Position numbers and translations under genes: made by a program
In this document: positions 36,782 through 48,577 of the stretch, piece by piece
How the letters are laid out: each line of letters opens with the position of its first letter
Numbering within the stretch: the first letter of the stretch is position 1
The notes under the pieces: generated by a model
Seen by the model: only the letters and a program-made list of their open reading frames with translations
Told to the model about the DNA's origin: nothing
The model's database searches: none
DNA from: Colletotrichum lupini
Lineage: Eukaryota; Ascomycota; Sordariomycetes; Glomerellales; Glomerellaceae
NCBI RefSeq assembly: GCF_023278565.1
Contig: NC_064678.1
Span: 3,720,001 to 3,784,000 of the forward strand
Reading direction: 5' to 3'
Length of the DNA: 64,000 nt

Positions 36782-37051
36782 TTATTTCGCAGCATCCTTG
36801 GGGACGCCGCTCAGGCCCTCGGTAGCCTGACGACCGACGTTGCTAAGATCCTCGTTGGCCTTGGAGGCAGGGCCTCTCAGGCCGGAGGTGGCGCCGGTGC
36901 CAGTACCGACGGTAGTCTCGGCATCACCGCCGCTGCCGACGTTGACCTTTGTGGCGTCGGCGGATTGCCAGTCGGAGGCGACGGGGGGCTGCTCGGGGAG
37001 GGGGAGGTTGGACTGGACCTCGTTGATCTGGTCGGCCTTGGATTGGGTCAT
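36782..37051 (-). CDS. Small hydrophilic protein of 89 residues
   Basis: Intronless. The protein is Gly/Ala/Asp/Thr-rich and lacks Cys, with no hydrophobic segment: MTQSKADQINEVQSNLP... and a C-terminal half of short amphipathic stretches (ASKANEDLSNVGRQATEGL). It resembles small hydrophilin or stress-type proteins of filamentous fungi in composition, but no named domain was recognised. Strong third-position GC preference in an otherwise neutral region and a clean start-stop support it as real. A TATA-like TTATATG lies about 260 bp upstream of the start (around 37310). Confidence 0.65.
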   Translation of the reverse strand: MTQSKADQINEVQSNLPLPEQPPVASDWQSADATKVNVGSGGDAETTVGTGTGATSGLRGPASKANEDLSNVGRQATEGLSGVPKDAAK

Positions 37052-37888
37052 TTTTGCGGTAGTTGTTTAAGAAAAAGGTCGCTAGAGAGGATGTAAGTTA
37101 GCGCTGTGTGGCCTGTGGGTGCTATTGGTTCGGGGCCATAGCGGCCTGGGCGCAGGGAATGTAGCTCACTGGAGTTGATTCGTCGGAGGGGATTTTTAGA
37201 GTTTGATCGAAGTTGCTGGTGCTGTGATTGTAATGGTTGGCTTTTCTTGTGATTGCTTGATGAATAGAAAAAGATAGACTCTTGCATCGAGCTTCAACAG
37301 AGGCTCTTATATGCAAAGCTGGAGGAGGACGAGCTCCAATCCGGCCAGGCTTGAGCTTTCGGAGCCTTTACGGACGCTGACGTCAATTACGTCAAGCAGG
37401 TGCAATTGCGGCTCTTTGCGCGGAATCAGTGGAGAACCATTGACGTTCATCGACGATTGTCGCGGGAAGTGGAGAACATCCAACAACACTTTTGGGCGTG
37501 GATGGCGGATGGGCGATCAGTGACACAAGTTGGCCAGGAGCAAAAGCTCCAGACGCTTCGATGAGGCAGACGGGCTACATTGAATTGAGGGTCAAAGTGG
37601 TGCCTGGGCATAACGAGGGCGTTTTCCTCAATCAGATGCAATTTTATTGAGGGGGTTGTTGGTATCAGCCGAGTGGGCTTTTTTGCGTAAGCTTCTGTCA
37701 CCCGTCCCTGAACGCCTTACTCCCAGAGTCCCAGCAAAGCCAACCGTAGAGTCGGTCTGTTCCTTTTTCCCAAAGTGCAGATGCGGATGCCGTCATGGCC
37801 ATGTCGACGTTTTGATCCAACCCTGTCATCTCCCAGCCCTGTGCCAACTGCTAATCCTTCCCTTTTGCCACTGCCACACGCGATCATT
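37052..37888. other. Intergenic region; promoter of the small hydrophilic protein gene and 3' flank of gamma-tubulin
   Basis: No gene seen. Contains a CRE/AP-1-like TGACGTCA (37380-37387) followed by ATTACGTCA (37385-37393), upstream of the minus-strand 89-residue gene; such sites bind bZIP factors. Confidence 0.5.
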
Positions 37889-39602
37889 CTAGCCCATTCT
37901 CTTGTCTGTTTCAGCTGAAGTCGCCTTGTCGCCGGTGTCGGGGTTCAGGTAGTCGGAATCCTCCGCCGCCTCATATTCTTGGATCAGGTCTGACACAACC
38001 TCGCGGGCCTCGTCGAATTCATCCAGGTTCTCGGCAAAAGGCGCCGTCTTCTTGTAACCCTCCATGAAGGCATTACGCTTCCGCATACCGTCGTATTGTC
38101 TTAGAATTCTCTTGAACAGCTGGGAGCCTGTCAGCAAAGCATGCGCATGCCAGGATCAGGATCGTGAAACCTACAGTTGCGATACTTGTGTGGTTTGCCA
38201 GCATCAATCCACTAACACGGTGGGCCATTGGGATATAGGGGCTCCGCTTTGTGAGGGCCACTTGAATGCTGGCCGGTCCCCATGGGATAAAGGTCGCCAG
38301 TCGTCGTTCCCGGATTCTCAGCAAACTCTTGTGGACGTCTGTCGGATCCACTTCGCCCTGAATGACGTTCAGAATAGAAATGTAGCAGCTCTTCTTTCCC
38401 GGTTGAGTAGAGACCATGCGGTTCTTGGGCTGCAGTAGTCTCCGCATGACGTCCAATACTGTCGTCTTTCGCACCGTCTTGGCCTGCTCTACCTGATCGC
38501 CTGTGAATGGTGTGTATGCCGTCATCAAGAAATGGCAGCGGGGCGTGGGAATCAACGAGGCAAGAATGCTGACCAGATCGTTGTGCATGTAACCTGGGTA
38601 CCTGAGAGTTGTGGTACTTGCTGACATGACGGTCGATACCTGCGTTGCCCAAGTTAGTCTGTGAGCCTCGAATACGAGAGAATAATTCCCACCAGTTGAT
38701 TTGTTTGAGCAAACGAGGGCTCCTGAACGTGTAATCTGTCGGCTGCGATGCGTGATAGAGCTCCGTTGTCCAGTACCACTACCGAGTCGGCGTTTTGCGT
38801 TAACCTTCTCATGGCGAGAACACTGTTGTAAGGGTGGACGACGACATCGCCTGCGTTTGTTGTATCAGGGAAGACGGAGTATGTTTGGATGATCTTTTTA
38901 GGGAACCGGTCGTTGAGCCGCTCGAGGAGGAATGAGCCCAGACCAGAGCCAGTACCTCCCGCGATGGAATGCAGCATCATGAAGCCCTGAGATGGTCAGC
39001 GGGGGCCGCACGAATAATACAAAGTTGCACGTACTTCTAGAGAGTCGCTACCATCAGCTTCGCGGTCGATCATCTCCATGATGTCTTCGTAGACCACTTC
39101 GCCAGTCTGATAACCGTCACCCCAGTTGTTCGCAGCACCAACTCCATTCTTGCCAACGTAAAAGTTCTCGGGGTTGTAGATGTTTTTGTAGGGGCCACTT
39201 TGAATGCCTTGTATGACCTGTAGTTCCTTTAGCAATAGTACAGTGTCTCGCTGGAAATTGTCGACGCACCCTTGGCTCTAGATCGACTAAGATAGCTCGC
39301 GGAATGTATCGTGTGTCGTCGCTCTGGTAGTAAAAGACGTCTTTGCGATCGCCACCTTCAGTAGCAAAGTCTTCGAGGTTTCCGTCCTGGTTGATGCCAT
39401 GCTCCTGACAAAGCTGCTGCCAGAATTGGCTTCCAACTGTATGGCATTAGCTCCATTGCGCACGACTGATGTTCTGTTTGGTGGGGTAAACTGACTGCTG
39501 TTGCCGCATTGTCCGGCCTGGACCGTAATGATTTCCCTGTAAGACGAAGTCAAAACAAAGTATGGGCAAGCCAGGAGGGGCTCACGAAACCTACCTTGGC
39601 AT
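37889..39602 (-). CDS. mipA: Gamma-tubulin
   Basis: Seven exons: 39602-39595, 39536-39496, 39436-39270, 39217-39035, 38986-38693, 38639-38175 and 38119-37889, giving 462 residues. The start [15 protein letters not shown] is spread over three exons, the first only 8 nt long. Gamma-specific and tubulin-wide motifs follow: [34 protein letters not shown], the nucleotide-binding GGTGSGLGS loop, [42 protein letters not shown] and [14 protein letters not shown]. All junctions keep phase. Gamma-tubulin nucleates microtubules at the spindle pole body within the gamma-tubulin complex and is normally single-copy and essential. Confidence 0.97.
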
Positions 39603-41565
39603 CTTTGCAGTGTGATGGCGGCTTTGGCGATGTTGGGCTCCAAAATCAGTGACCTTCCGCAAGCTGTGATGTTGGACGCGACGGTGAGAGCTTATCGATA
39701 AGAAGATGCGCGAGACGCGCTTTGAGTGCGTTACGTAAGGCAGGGTGCGAAGAGTGAGGTGGTGCTGCACCGAGGTTGCTCGCAAACGGTAAGCAGGTAG
39801 TACTATACTACCTACCCTGAGGCGCCAGGATTCTTCCTTTACCACATGTGCCACACATCAAAATTTCAAGCCACATCTTGAGAGATGGGAGACTCAAATG
39901 ATGGATCTTCAATTCTCCATTCTTTCATTCACAGTGAAACAGCCCACGCGGACTGCCTAGTCAGGGTCAACACGCTCGTTCTTTGTCCCTTGGCCTTATT
40001 CCTCCACAATGGGTCTCGGCGGCCTCTCTCTATCCGAAGCGAACAGCGGACTTTTCCTCGGATCCCACGCCCGCACCAAGGGTTGAAGTACCAGGGTGCG
40101 GATGATATTTGTTCATGAGTATACCTTTCCATCTCAAGATACGCGGCCCTCTGGCTACTCCGTACATTTGCCAGCCACGCCAGCCTCTTCTCCTTACGTT
40201 TGGCAGATAATCAAGCACCGCTGTCCCGACATACCTTGGATGGCCCACGTCTCAGATCTATCCGAACCCCTATTGAACGCCCCCACGGCCCGGACGTGTC
40301 ATATGCGCGCAACAGGCGTATAATGAAAGCCATCGATCCATAATTGCGGGATTTGCGTCGTCTGTAATTGTGGTCATTTCAACGTCGCACAGTCGATGAA
40401 AGTTTGGCTTAGGACGTAATCTGGGCAGAAACGGGCCCCTGTAGGGCTCATGTACACTACTTACATCCAATGTAGGAGCTCAGTCCATTCCCGTCCTTTT
40501 CTGCGCCTTAGCTCCCTCCCAAGCATCTCATGATCTCATCACTGGATTGTTCAAAGCGGGAGACAACCACATACTTCGTACAAGTCACATGGAACCGAAA
40601 CGGCAGAGACGGGCAGAAAATCAGTCCCTATTCCTTGATAAGGTAGTTGTTCAACCGCGGATTCGGTGTCAAATGTCAGTGGAAGCTCCATCTGCTGCAC
40701 CGCGCCCGAATAGCGCAGGGAGCCACTGAAGACTTGGGCGTGACATCGGACTAAGGTGGCACGCCCCAGAGGGAGCCGCTAGGTGTTCCCCCCTGTTCAC
40801 CCCCCCTTATTCGCGCCCCTATTGGCGCCCATTGGCTCGGAGCCAAAGAAGCAATTAAGCCTCGCCCTCCACCAACGTTGCAACTTGCTGGGGATTTGCA
40901 GGCCGTCACAGGGATCACTGGTCCTGGTCCCTCCCATACCTTACCTTTCACTGCACTCCATCGCCCTCCCTGTCTCCCCCCAAAACTGCGACAGCCCAAG
41001 GTTCCTGGTCTCGAGGATCTGAGGTTGTCTGCAGTCTGCCCGCCTATCCGTACGGGAGATACCTGACTTTAGCAGGTCCAAAGATTCAAGGTGCTCGACT
41101 GCAACAAAACCGATCTTCCATCAACCCTGCAGGGCTTGCAGAAGCACACCCCCAGCCCAACCTTTTTCTGGGTACTGCTACATTTCATTCTTTGAAAGGT
41201 GTTGTTTCTTACCAAACCCATCAGCCGGATTTTGGAGCAGCTGCCGGTGATCGACCACGAGCGCCGTTGTTGTCTCGCTTTAGCTTCTCGCCTTCGAACC
41301 TTTCACCGACGGGTGTGTCTGACTGTCTCGACCGCAATTACAAGACGTCCGCCCCCGACCACCCCTCGACTTGATCTTCCAAACGCATCCCGACCCCTTG
41401 TTGGGCTGCTGTCTCTCATTTACACTTCGCCGAGAAAGCCATGCTTGAGGTGTTTACACCGATCCACGGCCTACACACCTCAATTTCGCGAGCCGATTTC
41501 CTAGAAACCTCGACTAATCCTCAACTCGTTTCCTACCTCTACACCCTCCCGAATCTCCCGTCACA
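39603..41565. other. Intergenic region between gamma-tubulin and phospholipase D
   Basis: About 2 kb: the divergent promoter area. A near-palindromic AGGTAGTACTATACTACCTACC (39796-39817, gamma-tubulin side) stands out. The phospholipase side (41000-41565) is pyrimidine-rich, consistent with a long leader. No other gene was recognised. Confidence 0.5.
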
Positions 41566-44500
41566 ATGACGGACTCGAGACGAGATGATTCGGTCTCACC
41601 AATGACAAGAAGCCCTCGCGCGGCATCACCAGCCATCACGAGCCAGCCAGAGTCGCTTGCTCCTCCAGCTCCTCCGCCGAAAGATAACCCTCCGGCTCTT
41701 CCTCCAAAGGATCTCCCGACGCCAAAAGACACGCATACCCCGATCGATTCCACGGTGGAAGCACGAGATTACATCAATGGGGGAGCACCTCATGACAGCG
41801 TGTCACCCGTTAACGACGGAAGGCGGCCGCAGCTCCCAACCCTCAACTCCACCGATAGCGTACGTCAGACCCCTGGCGGTCTGCCCGTGATGCCCGAAGA
41901 CGATACATACTCCCCTGAGCCAGCTTCACCGACCGATCGCAGAAGCGTACAATTTGCCAGAACGGACCAGGTCCTGGAAGCCCCCGCAAGCCATTCGCGG
42001 CAGCCATCATGGGACGACGGTGGAAAGTCCATCGGCTCTGCCTTCATTTCTAAACTGAAGCAGCTCACCGGCTCTGGCAGCACGCAGACCCTCAAGACGA
42101 GCAGCTCCGGTAACCTGAACGAGAACGGCACGCCGCCGTCCATGGGTAGCTCGCCCACCACCGGCCAGTTCAGATCAAGAATACCTCATACACTAGACGA
42201 GGATGGTGGCAGCGATGCTGATGCGGATGTTGAGGAGACGGCTGATGAGGGAGCCACATCGGATGCTGTCAAGCCCAAGAAGAAAAGGAGAATGCGCCGC
42301 TCAAAAAAGCAACACATGTCTGTCCCGAGTACCCCCAACCTGCGGCATCTACCCGGCCCAGACTCGCCCGTCGGTTACGGCCGGATGGGTCTGCGAAGGC
42401 GCTTGAGTATGCCAGACCACCCCGAGCAGCAGCACGGCATGTCGGAAGGTGAAGGACGAGACCAGCTTGCAGGTCCCTCATGGATAAGGTCTCGCAAGAA
42501 TACCGGAGATGGCACTGAGAGCCCTGGAGGAAGAAGAATGGGGCACGTCCGTCGCATAACTGTCCTTGGTGGAGGCGGGGTATCGGACGGAGACGCGATC
42601 ACGCCCAAGAGACCTTTTTTCGGCAGCGAACGAGCATCGACTTGGAAATACGTCAAGAACACCTTGAAGCTCCTTAGGCAGAAGAAAGAGGATCGTTTCG
42701 ATTTCGCAAAGTCGGCAGAACTCATGGCAGAGCTGCGAGCCGGAGCGCCCGCCGTTCTCATGTTGGCCAGCATGATCCAAAGGGATGAGCATGGCAATAA
42801 GCGAATCCCTGTCCTTCTCGAACAAGTGCGCTTGCGTATTACTGATAGTCAACCCGAGTCCGACGACGACAGTGAGCGGCATTGGGTCTTCACAATGGAC
42901 CTCGAGTACGGCAGCGGCCCAAGTCGAATGAAATGGGTCATTATCAGGACTCTGAAAGACATCTACAATCTCCACGTACGATACAAGCTTGCGATGAGCA
43001 ACGATAAGTACTTGCATGGGCGCGCCGATGTAGGAGCCCGACCCAAAATGCCCAAGTTCCCCTGGGGCGCCTTCCCCTATCTTCGCAGTGCCCGTAATAA
43101 GGATGACAGCGAGGACGAAGATGACGCAAGCATTCGGGGCGATGATCTAGGAGAGGTCACCGCTGGCGAAGGGACTGCTGCTGAGGGTACCGCAGGAGAA
43201 GGTACAGCAAGCGAGTGGGAAGGCGGTCGAGCTGGCCCTGGAGTTAGGAAGAAGTCACGCCTCGGCATGCTCGGTATGCGTAGGAAGTCGACCGGATTTA
43301 CTGAGCCCGGGGACTCGGGTGGCGAGAACCAAATCGATCAGGTTCAGGCTCGGAAACGGTACTTTGAGCGTCAAAGAAGGGTCCTTGAAAAGTATCTCCA
43401 GGACATGATTCGGTGGTTAATGTTCCGTGCGGACAGTAACCGTCTTTGCAAGTTCTTGGAGTTGTCTGCTCTGGGAGTGCGCCTAGCTGCTGAAGGCAGC
43501 TATCATGGCAAAGAGTGCTACTTGCACATCCAATCCTCCAAAGGCATGGATTTCCGTCGAGTCTTGACACCAAAGAAGGTCATTGCTCGCCATAGTCGCA
43601 AGTGGTTCCTTGTGCGCTCTAGCTACATCGTCTGTGTCGAATCACCAGAGAAGATGAGCGTCTACGACGTCTACCTCGTGGACTCCAAGTTTCGCATTGT
43701 TTCCAAGAAAAGCACATTGAAACAGTTGTCCAAGGGAAAGACCAAGGCCGAGGAAAAGGAGATCGACCTGGCGGAAGAGGGCGATGCTGAGAAGCATCAC
43801 ACACTGACACTGCATACAGCTGAGCGAAAGGTCAAATTGTTTTCAAGAAACCAACACATCATGAAGCAGTTCGAAGACTCAATAGCAGAGATGCTCAAGC
43901 AGACTAAGTGGTATGACACCAATCGCTTCGACAGCTTCTCTCCAGTCCGAAATGGCGTATTTGCGCAGTGGCTTGTAGACGGCAGAGATTACATGTGGAA
44001 CGTATCTCGTGCGATCAGCATGGCCCGAGACGTGATTTACATTCATGATTGGTGGCTCAGTCCCGAGCTTTATATGCGTCGACCAGCCGCTATCAGCCAG
44101 AAGTGGCGTTTGGATCGACTCCTGCAGCGAAAGGCCCGAGAGGGTGTCAAAATCTTCATCATTGTGTATCGCAATGTCGAAGCTGCTATTCCGATCGACT
44201 CTGAGTACACCAAGTATTCACTCTTGAACCTCCACCCGAACATCTTCGTCCAGCGGTCTCCCAATCAATTCAAGAAGAACCAGTTCTTCTTCGCCCACCA
44301 TGAAAAGCTGTGTATCGTCGATCACGATGTCGCATTTGTCGGTGGCATCGACTTGTGTTTTGGCCGTTGGGATTGCCCGCAGCATCCGATTACAGACGAC
44401 AAACCGACGGGTTTCGAGCACAGCGAGCAGCCAAAGGATGCCGAACATTGCCAACTCTTCCCCGGAAAGGACTACTCGAACCCCCGTGTCCAAGATTTCT

Positions 44501-47059
44501 TCAAACTCGACGAGCCGTACGAGGAGATGTACGACCGAAGCAAGGTTCCCCGAATGCCATGGCACGACATTGCTATGCAGGTCGTTGGTCAGCCAGCCCG
44601 AGATTTGACGAGACACTTCGTCCAAAGGTGGAACTATGTCAAGAGAGGCAGGAAGACGACCCGTCCTTTGCCGTTCTTGCTACCGCCTCCTGATGTAAAA
44701 ATGCACGAGCTCGATGCCCTTGGGCTGACGGGTACTTGCGAAGTTCAGATCTTGAGGTCATCCGCCAACTGGTCTCTGGGCATTGAGCATGTCGAGTGCA
44801 GTATCCAGAACGCCTACGTCAAGATGATTGAGGATTCCGACCATTTCGTTTACATCGAGAACCAGTTCTTCATCACGAGCACCGAGGCGTTCAATACAAA
44901 GATTGTCAATCGCATCGGTGATGCGCTTGTCGAGCGCATCATCAGAGCTCACGAGAACGATGAGGACTGGAAGGCATGCATTGTCATTCCTCTCATGCCT
45001 GGTTTCCAAAACACTGTCGATGAACAGGAAGGCACCAGTGTTCGTCTCATTCTGCAATGCCAATACCGCAGTATCTGCCGCGGTGAAGGCTCGATCTTCG
45101 AACGTCTTCGTGCTGCCAACATCGAACCGGAAGAGTACATTCAGTTCTACAGTCTGCGACAGTGGGGCAAAATTGGCCCCAGAAATGCTTTGGTCACTGA
45201 GCAGCTTTACATTCATGCCAAATGTATCGTGGTAGATGATCGTGTTGCGCTCATTGGTTCCGCCAACATCAACGAGCGGTCCATGCTTGGAAGTCGTGAC
45301 TCTGAGCTTGCTGCTGTTGTTCGTGACACCGACATGATTTGGTCAACAATGGCAGGCAGACCTTACCAAGTCGGTCGGTTTGCGCATACCTTGCGACTTC
45401 GCCTGATGCGAGAACATCTTGGCCTGGATGTAGACGAGATCTTGGAGGAAGAAAGGCAGGCCGAAATGGACCGCCAAGCCGAGTACGAGGCAGAGATGGA
45501 TCAGATTTACGACGAGGAAGCAGAGTCACCTCCTGTCGCAGGGCCGAGTGCACCGCAGTCAGCCAGCAAACCGACCAAGCCAGCAATGCCAGGACAGGCT
45601 GCAAGCTTTAACCATGATGCCGCAGAGGCGGAAGCGGCAGCCGAGGAAGCGTCCTCAGTGTCCTCTTCAGAGAAGGGCAAGGACCGCGACGATCGCGTAA
45701 CCGGCAACGAGGCACACGACCTAGAAGTCGCCGGTTTTGGCAAAGACCACTGGAAGGAAGCCGCTCAGCTTGGCCTTGACCGAGGACGAGACTCTGTCAT
45801 CATTAATGGCCGCGAGGTCCTTGTCAACAATGTGAACTCTGAAGGAAAAGGCACTTTGCAATCGCCGATGCAGCCTCACGAGCGCAAGCTGTCGGCTGAT
45901 CACCACACGGAAGAGGAGGGCGGAGTTAGCAACGATGCCCTGCCGCCGATCCCAGCTCTCAACAGACGGACCACAGACCAACTCGGCCTCCCTCGCACAG
46001 CTGGGCTTCCCACACTACCTGCTGTAGACGATACTGATATTGGCGGACCCCCTGTTCACTTGGACCAGAGCGGCCAGCCGACCAACGGCCCACTGCATCC
46101 TCTGGCTGCAGATATCAGGCAAGCGCACATTGATAAGGATTGCATGCGTGACCCCGTCAACTCAACGTTCTTTGACGACATCTGGAACAGGGTCGCTGAG
46201 AATAACACGAAACTGTACCGCCGCGTTTTTAGATGCATGCCCGATTCAGAAGTGCTTACCTGGCCCGATTATCGAGAGGCTGTGTCTTACACGGAGAGGT
46301 TCAGACAGAGCATGGAGGGCCAAACCAAGACCGATGACGGAGACCCCAACTTGAACCGTCACCAGACACCTGTCAGCGGAGGTGGTGCCGGTATGGGCGC
46401 GCCAGGCCCCGGGGCTATTGCGAGCGCTGTAGCGGATAAGACGGAAGAGAAGCTGCACCTCAAGACCAACCACTCGAACCATCCTAGAATTGTCATCCCG
46501 GCAGATGATGACCACGACCTCAACGAGAAGAGCGAGCACCCAAGTTCCCGAGGCGGGCTCAACCTCAACATAGACGTGTCGGCATCATCAAAGCGTCCGC
46601 AAGATGACCCATCGCCCATTCTTCCTGCTGGAGACGTTCCCTTCCCGGCCTTTGAACCAGGCCCTGCCGCCGACGCCAGCATGTTGGAGCCAGCACGAGA
46701 GAAGAGTAGGGAAAGAAGAACAACCTTTTCCCCTCTAGAGAAGCCGCCTTCGAGAGATGTGAGCATTCCAGCTCAACAAGCCCAAGGGTCGGTTAGACGC
46801 CGCCGACGGGCCACTACTAAGGGCAGCCGGCGCGGTATGCCGCCCGAAGAGGTGCTTGGGCGGGCCGAAGCAGAGGAACTGCTCAGCATGATTCAGGGGC
46901 ATGTCGTCAACTTCCCATATGATTGGCTCCTGACTGAAGAACAAAACGGCAACTGGGGATTCCAGGTAGATGGTGTCGCGCCGCTTCAAATCTAGTAAGT
47001 CTCCGTCTATCATTCCCGTGCGTAGCCGGTCCAGTGCTAACATCCATTGCAGCAACTAG
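41566..47059 (+). CDS. pld1: Phospholipase D1 (Spo14-type, PX-PH-HKD)
   Basis: One long exon 41566-46994 and a 7-nt last exon 47053-47059, 1811 residues. It hydrolyses phosphatidylcholine to phosphatidic acid and choline. After a disordered, Pro/Ser-rich N-terminus, a PX-like segment lies near residues 440-510 and a PH-like segment near 625-780 (KFLELSALGV...GKECYLHIQSS...WFLVRSSYIVC). Two catalytic HxKxxxxD motifs follow, with His at about 912 (HHEKLCIVDHD) and 1217 (YIHAKCIVVDD); each is followed by the GG/GS-N region (GGIDLCFGRWD; GSANINERSMLGSRD). The C-terminal 500 residues are mostly disordered with a conserved block near RDPVNSTFFDDIWNRVAENNT and a final FPYDWLLTEEQNGNWGFQVDGVAPLQI. 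The exon-1 frame meets a stop immediately at the junction; splicing through GTAAGT...CTAAC...CAG adds three residues' worth of codons ending in Asn before the stop. Confidence 0.95.
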
Positions 47060-47268
47060 GTGTTATACACAGTTCAGAACGGTCTCATGGACCTGCTGGA
47101 CAAAGCCTCTCTATATGGCTGAACCATTACACGATACTTCGATGCACAGGACGGAGTCAGGGAGGAGCATCTTGGCGTCGCGGGTACTTTCACTGTATTG
47201 ATTCTATTCGTATGGCTTCGGCCCCTGTTTTTACATGTATTGTACACATTGTTAAATTACAGCCTTTA

Positions 47269-48054
47269 TTACACCTTCTCACTTACCCAGATGGCGCCTT
47301 TGCAACCCGCCCGGATCACACCGGTGAGCAACCAGTGCGGCTCCGCCTTCTTGGCGTCATGCTCGACAGCGTGGTCCAGGTGCTCCAGTTCTTCATCGCG
47401 AATCCGCCGCAGTGTCTTGATGAGATCGGTGAACTCCGGACCGACATCATAGCCTTCAGCTTCCCACTCTGTGACCATCTCGATTAGGGTTCTGATTTGG
47501 TTGTTGTAGTGATCGCCAATTTCCGTCTCGACGGCCTCTGTACATGCCATGGCCGCTTCGCGACCCATTACTGCGGTACTCCAGCCCAGCCCAGTTGACA
47601 TTAGCTGCCACAGAGGATACAGGGCAGTCGGTCGCACGCGATGCTTGTGGATGAGGGCGTTGAATGTATTTAGGTGGCCCTCTTCTTGGTCGTACATATG
47701 TGCCATGAGAGGTCGAAGGTGCGGGTGTCGATTGACGATCGGTGGGGTTTGAGCTGTGTAGATTCGGGTGGCAGCCAGTTCTCCGGCTTGATTGACTCGA
47801 AGCTGAACAAAGTCAGTATAGTTTCCCCAACTGCATACAATTGCACAACTTACTGCTGAAGACAAGAAATCCCGCTGCTCTTGGGTCAGGGGCTTTCGTC
47901 GGGGCGCCGCTGCTGCACCTTTTGCTTCGGCCTGAGCATTGGATGTGCCGGATAGCTGTCTGCGCGAGATGCAAACACCCGGCGCATACGCGTTTTGCGC
48001 TCCAATTCTTGCGATGCCACAGCAGGGCCTCAGAACTGATCTTACTGAAGCCAT
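47269..48054 (-). CDS. coq7: COQ7/CLK-1 demethoxyubiquinone hydroxylase
   Basis: Exons 48054-47854 and 47802-47269, 244 residues. It is a mitochondrial inner-membrane di-iron enzyme that hydroxylates the penultimate intermediate of ubiquinone synthesis. The first 45 residues are Arg/Ala/Ser-rich without acidic residues, typical of a presequence. The iron ligands are visible: Glu in LRVNQAGELAATRIY, the EExxH of DQEEGHLNTFN, Glu in CTEAVETEIGDHY, and EELEH in RRIRDEELEHLDHAVEHD. The intron was recognised because the unspliced frame inserts a 17-residue stretch before LRVNQAG and has perfect GTAAGT/CTGAC/TTCAG signals. An in-frame extension upstream of the chosen start is leader. It is divergent from RTF1. 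Confidence 0.95.
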   Translation of the reverse strand: MASVRSVLRPCCGIARIGAQNAYAPGVCISRRQLSGTSNAQAEAKGAAAAPRRKPLTQEQRDFLSSAVSCAIVCSWGNYTDFVQLRVNQAGELAATRIYTAQTPPIVNRHPHLRPLMAHMYDQEEGHLNTFNALIHKHRVRPTALYPLWQLMSTGLGWSTAVMGREAAMACTEAVETEIGDHYNNQIRTLIEMVTEWEAEGYDVGPEFTDLIKTLRRIRDEELEHLDHAVEHDAKKAEPHWLLTGVIRAGCKGAIWVSEKV

Positions 48055-48577
48055 TGTGAGATTTTCCTGTGGATAGACAAGACCCCTAGGGTATTCGGAG
48101 CACAAACTCGGCCGAAGACAAATAGAAGATGTCAATGACATCGAACGACTAGACCCTGTGGATGCTGAAGCCTTGGTGAGCGTTGATTGGCTAGCCGTAG
48201 GGCAGGTCGGATGGGCATGGGCCGACGCTCCGACTGCTCCACCCCTGTGCAGACGAATGACATAATCTGAGCCAATCAGGCACGCGTTCGCAACGACAAT
48301 GGCCCAAGGCTGTGAATAGGAGCCAGACTTTCGAGTTCTTCTTCTAACAACCTTACCACACAACCGCCAGCGACTATCTCCTGACCATTCACCTCTCTAC
48401 ACCCAATCGACAAAGGAATTTCATCTTTCTGCGACTCAAAGTTATCGTATTTGTTTTCTTTGCATCGATAGCCAATTGCGTAAACCGATCGATCGGTCTT
48501 GAATCACTTGATACACCCGGCGCAGTTGCTCGAAAGAGCTTCCAGCCCCTTAGTCGAATACCCGATCGTAACTCACC
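48055..48577. promoter_or_regulatory. Bidirectional promoter between COQ7 and RTF1
   Basis: 523 bp between divergent start codons. No TATA box; contains CGATCGATCGG-type motifs (48487-48497), common in housekeeping promoters. It must hold both leaders and core promoters. Confidence 0.6.

Noticed and set aside
48055..48363. In-frame N-terminal extension of COQ7
   Set aside because: The extension is not mitochondrial-presequence-like and would occupy the divergent promoter; the Met at 48054 gives a normal presequence.
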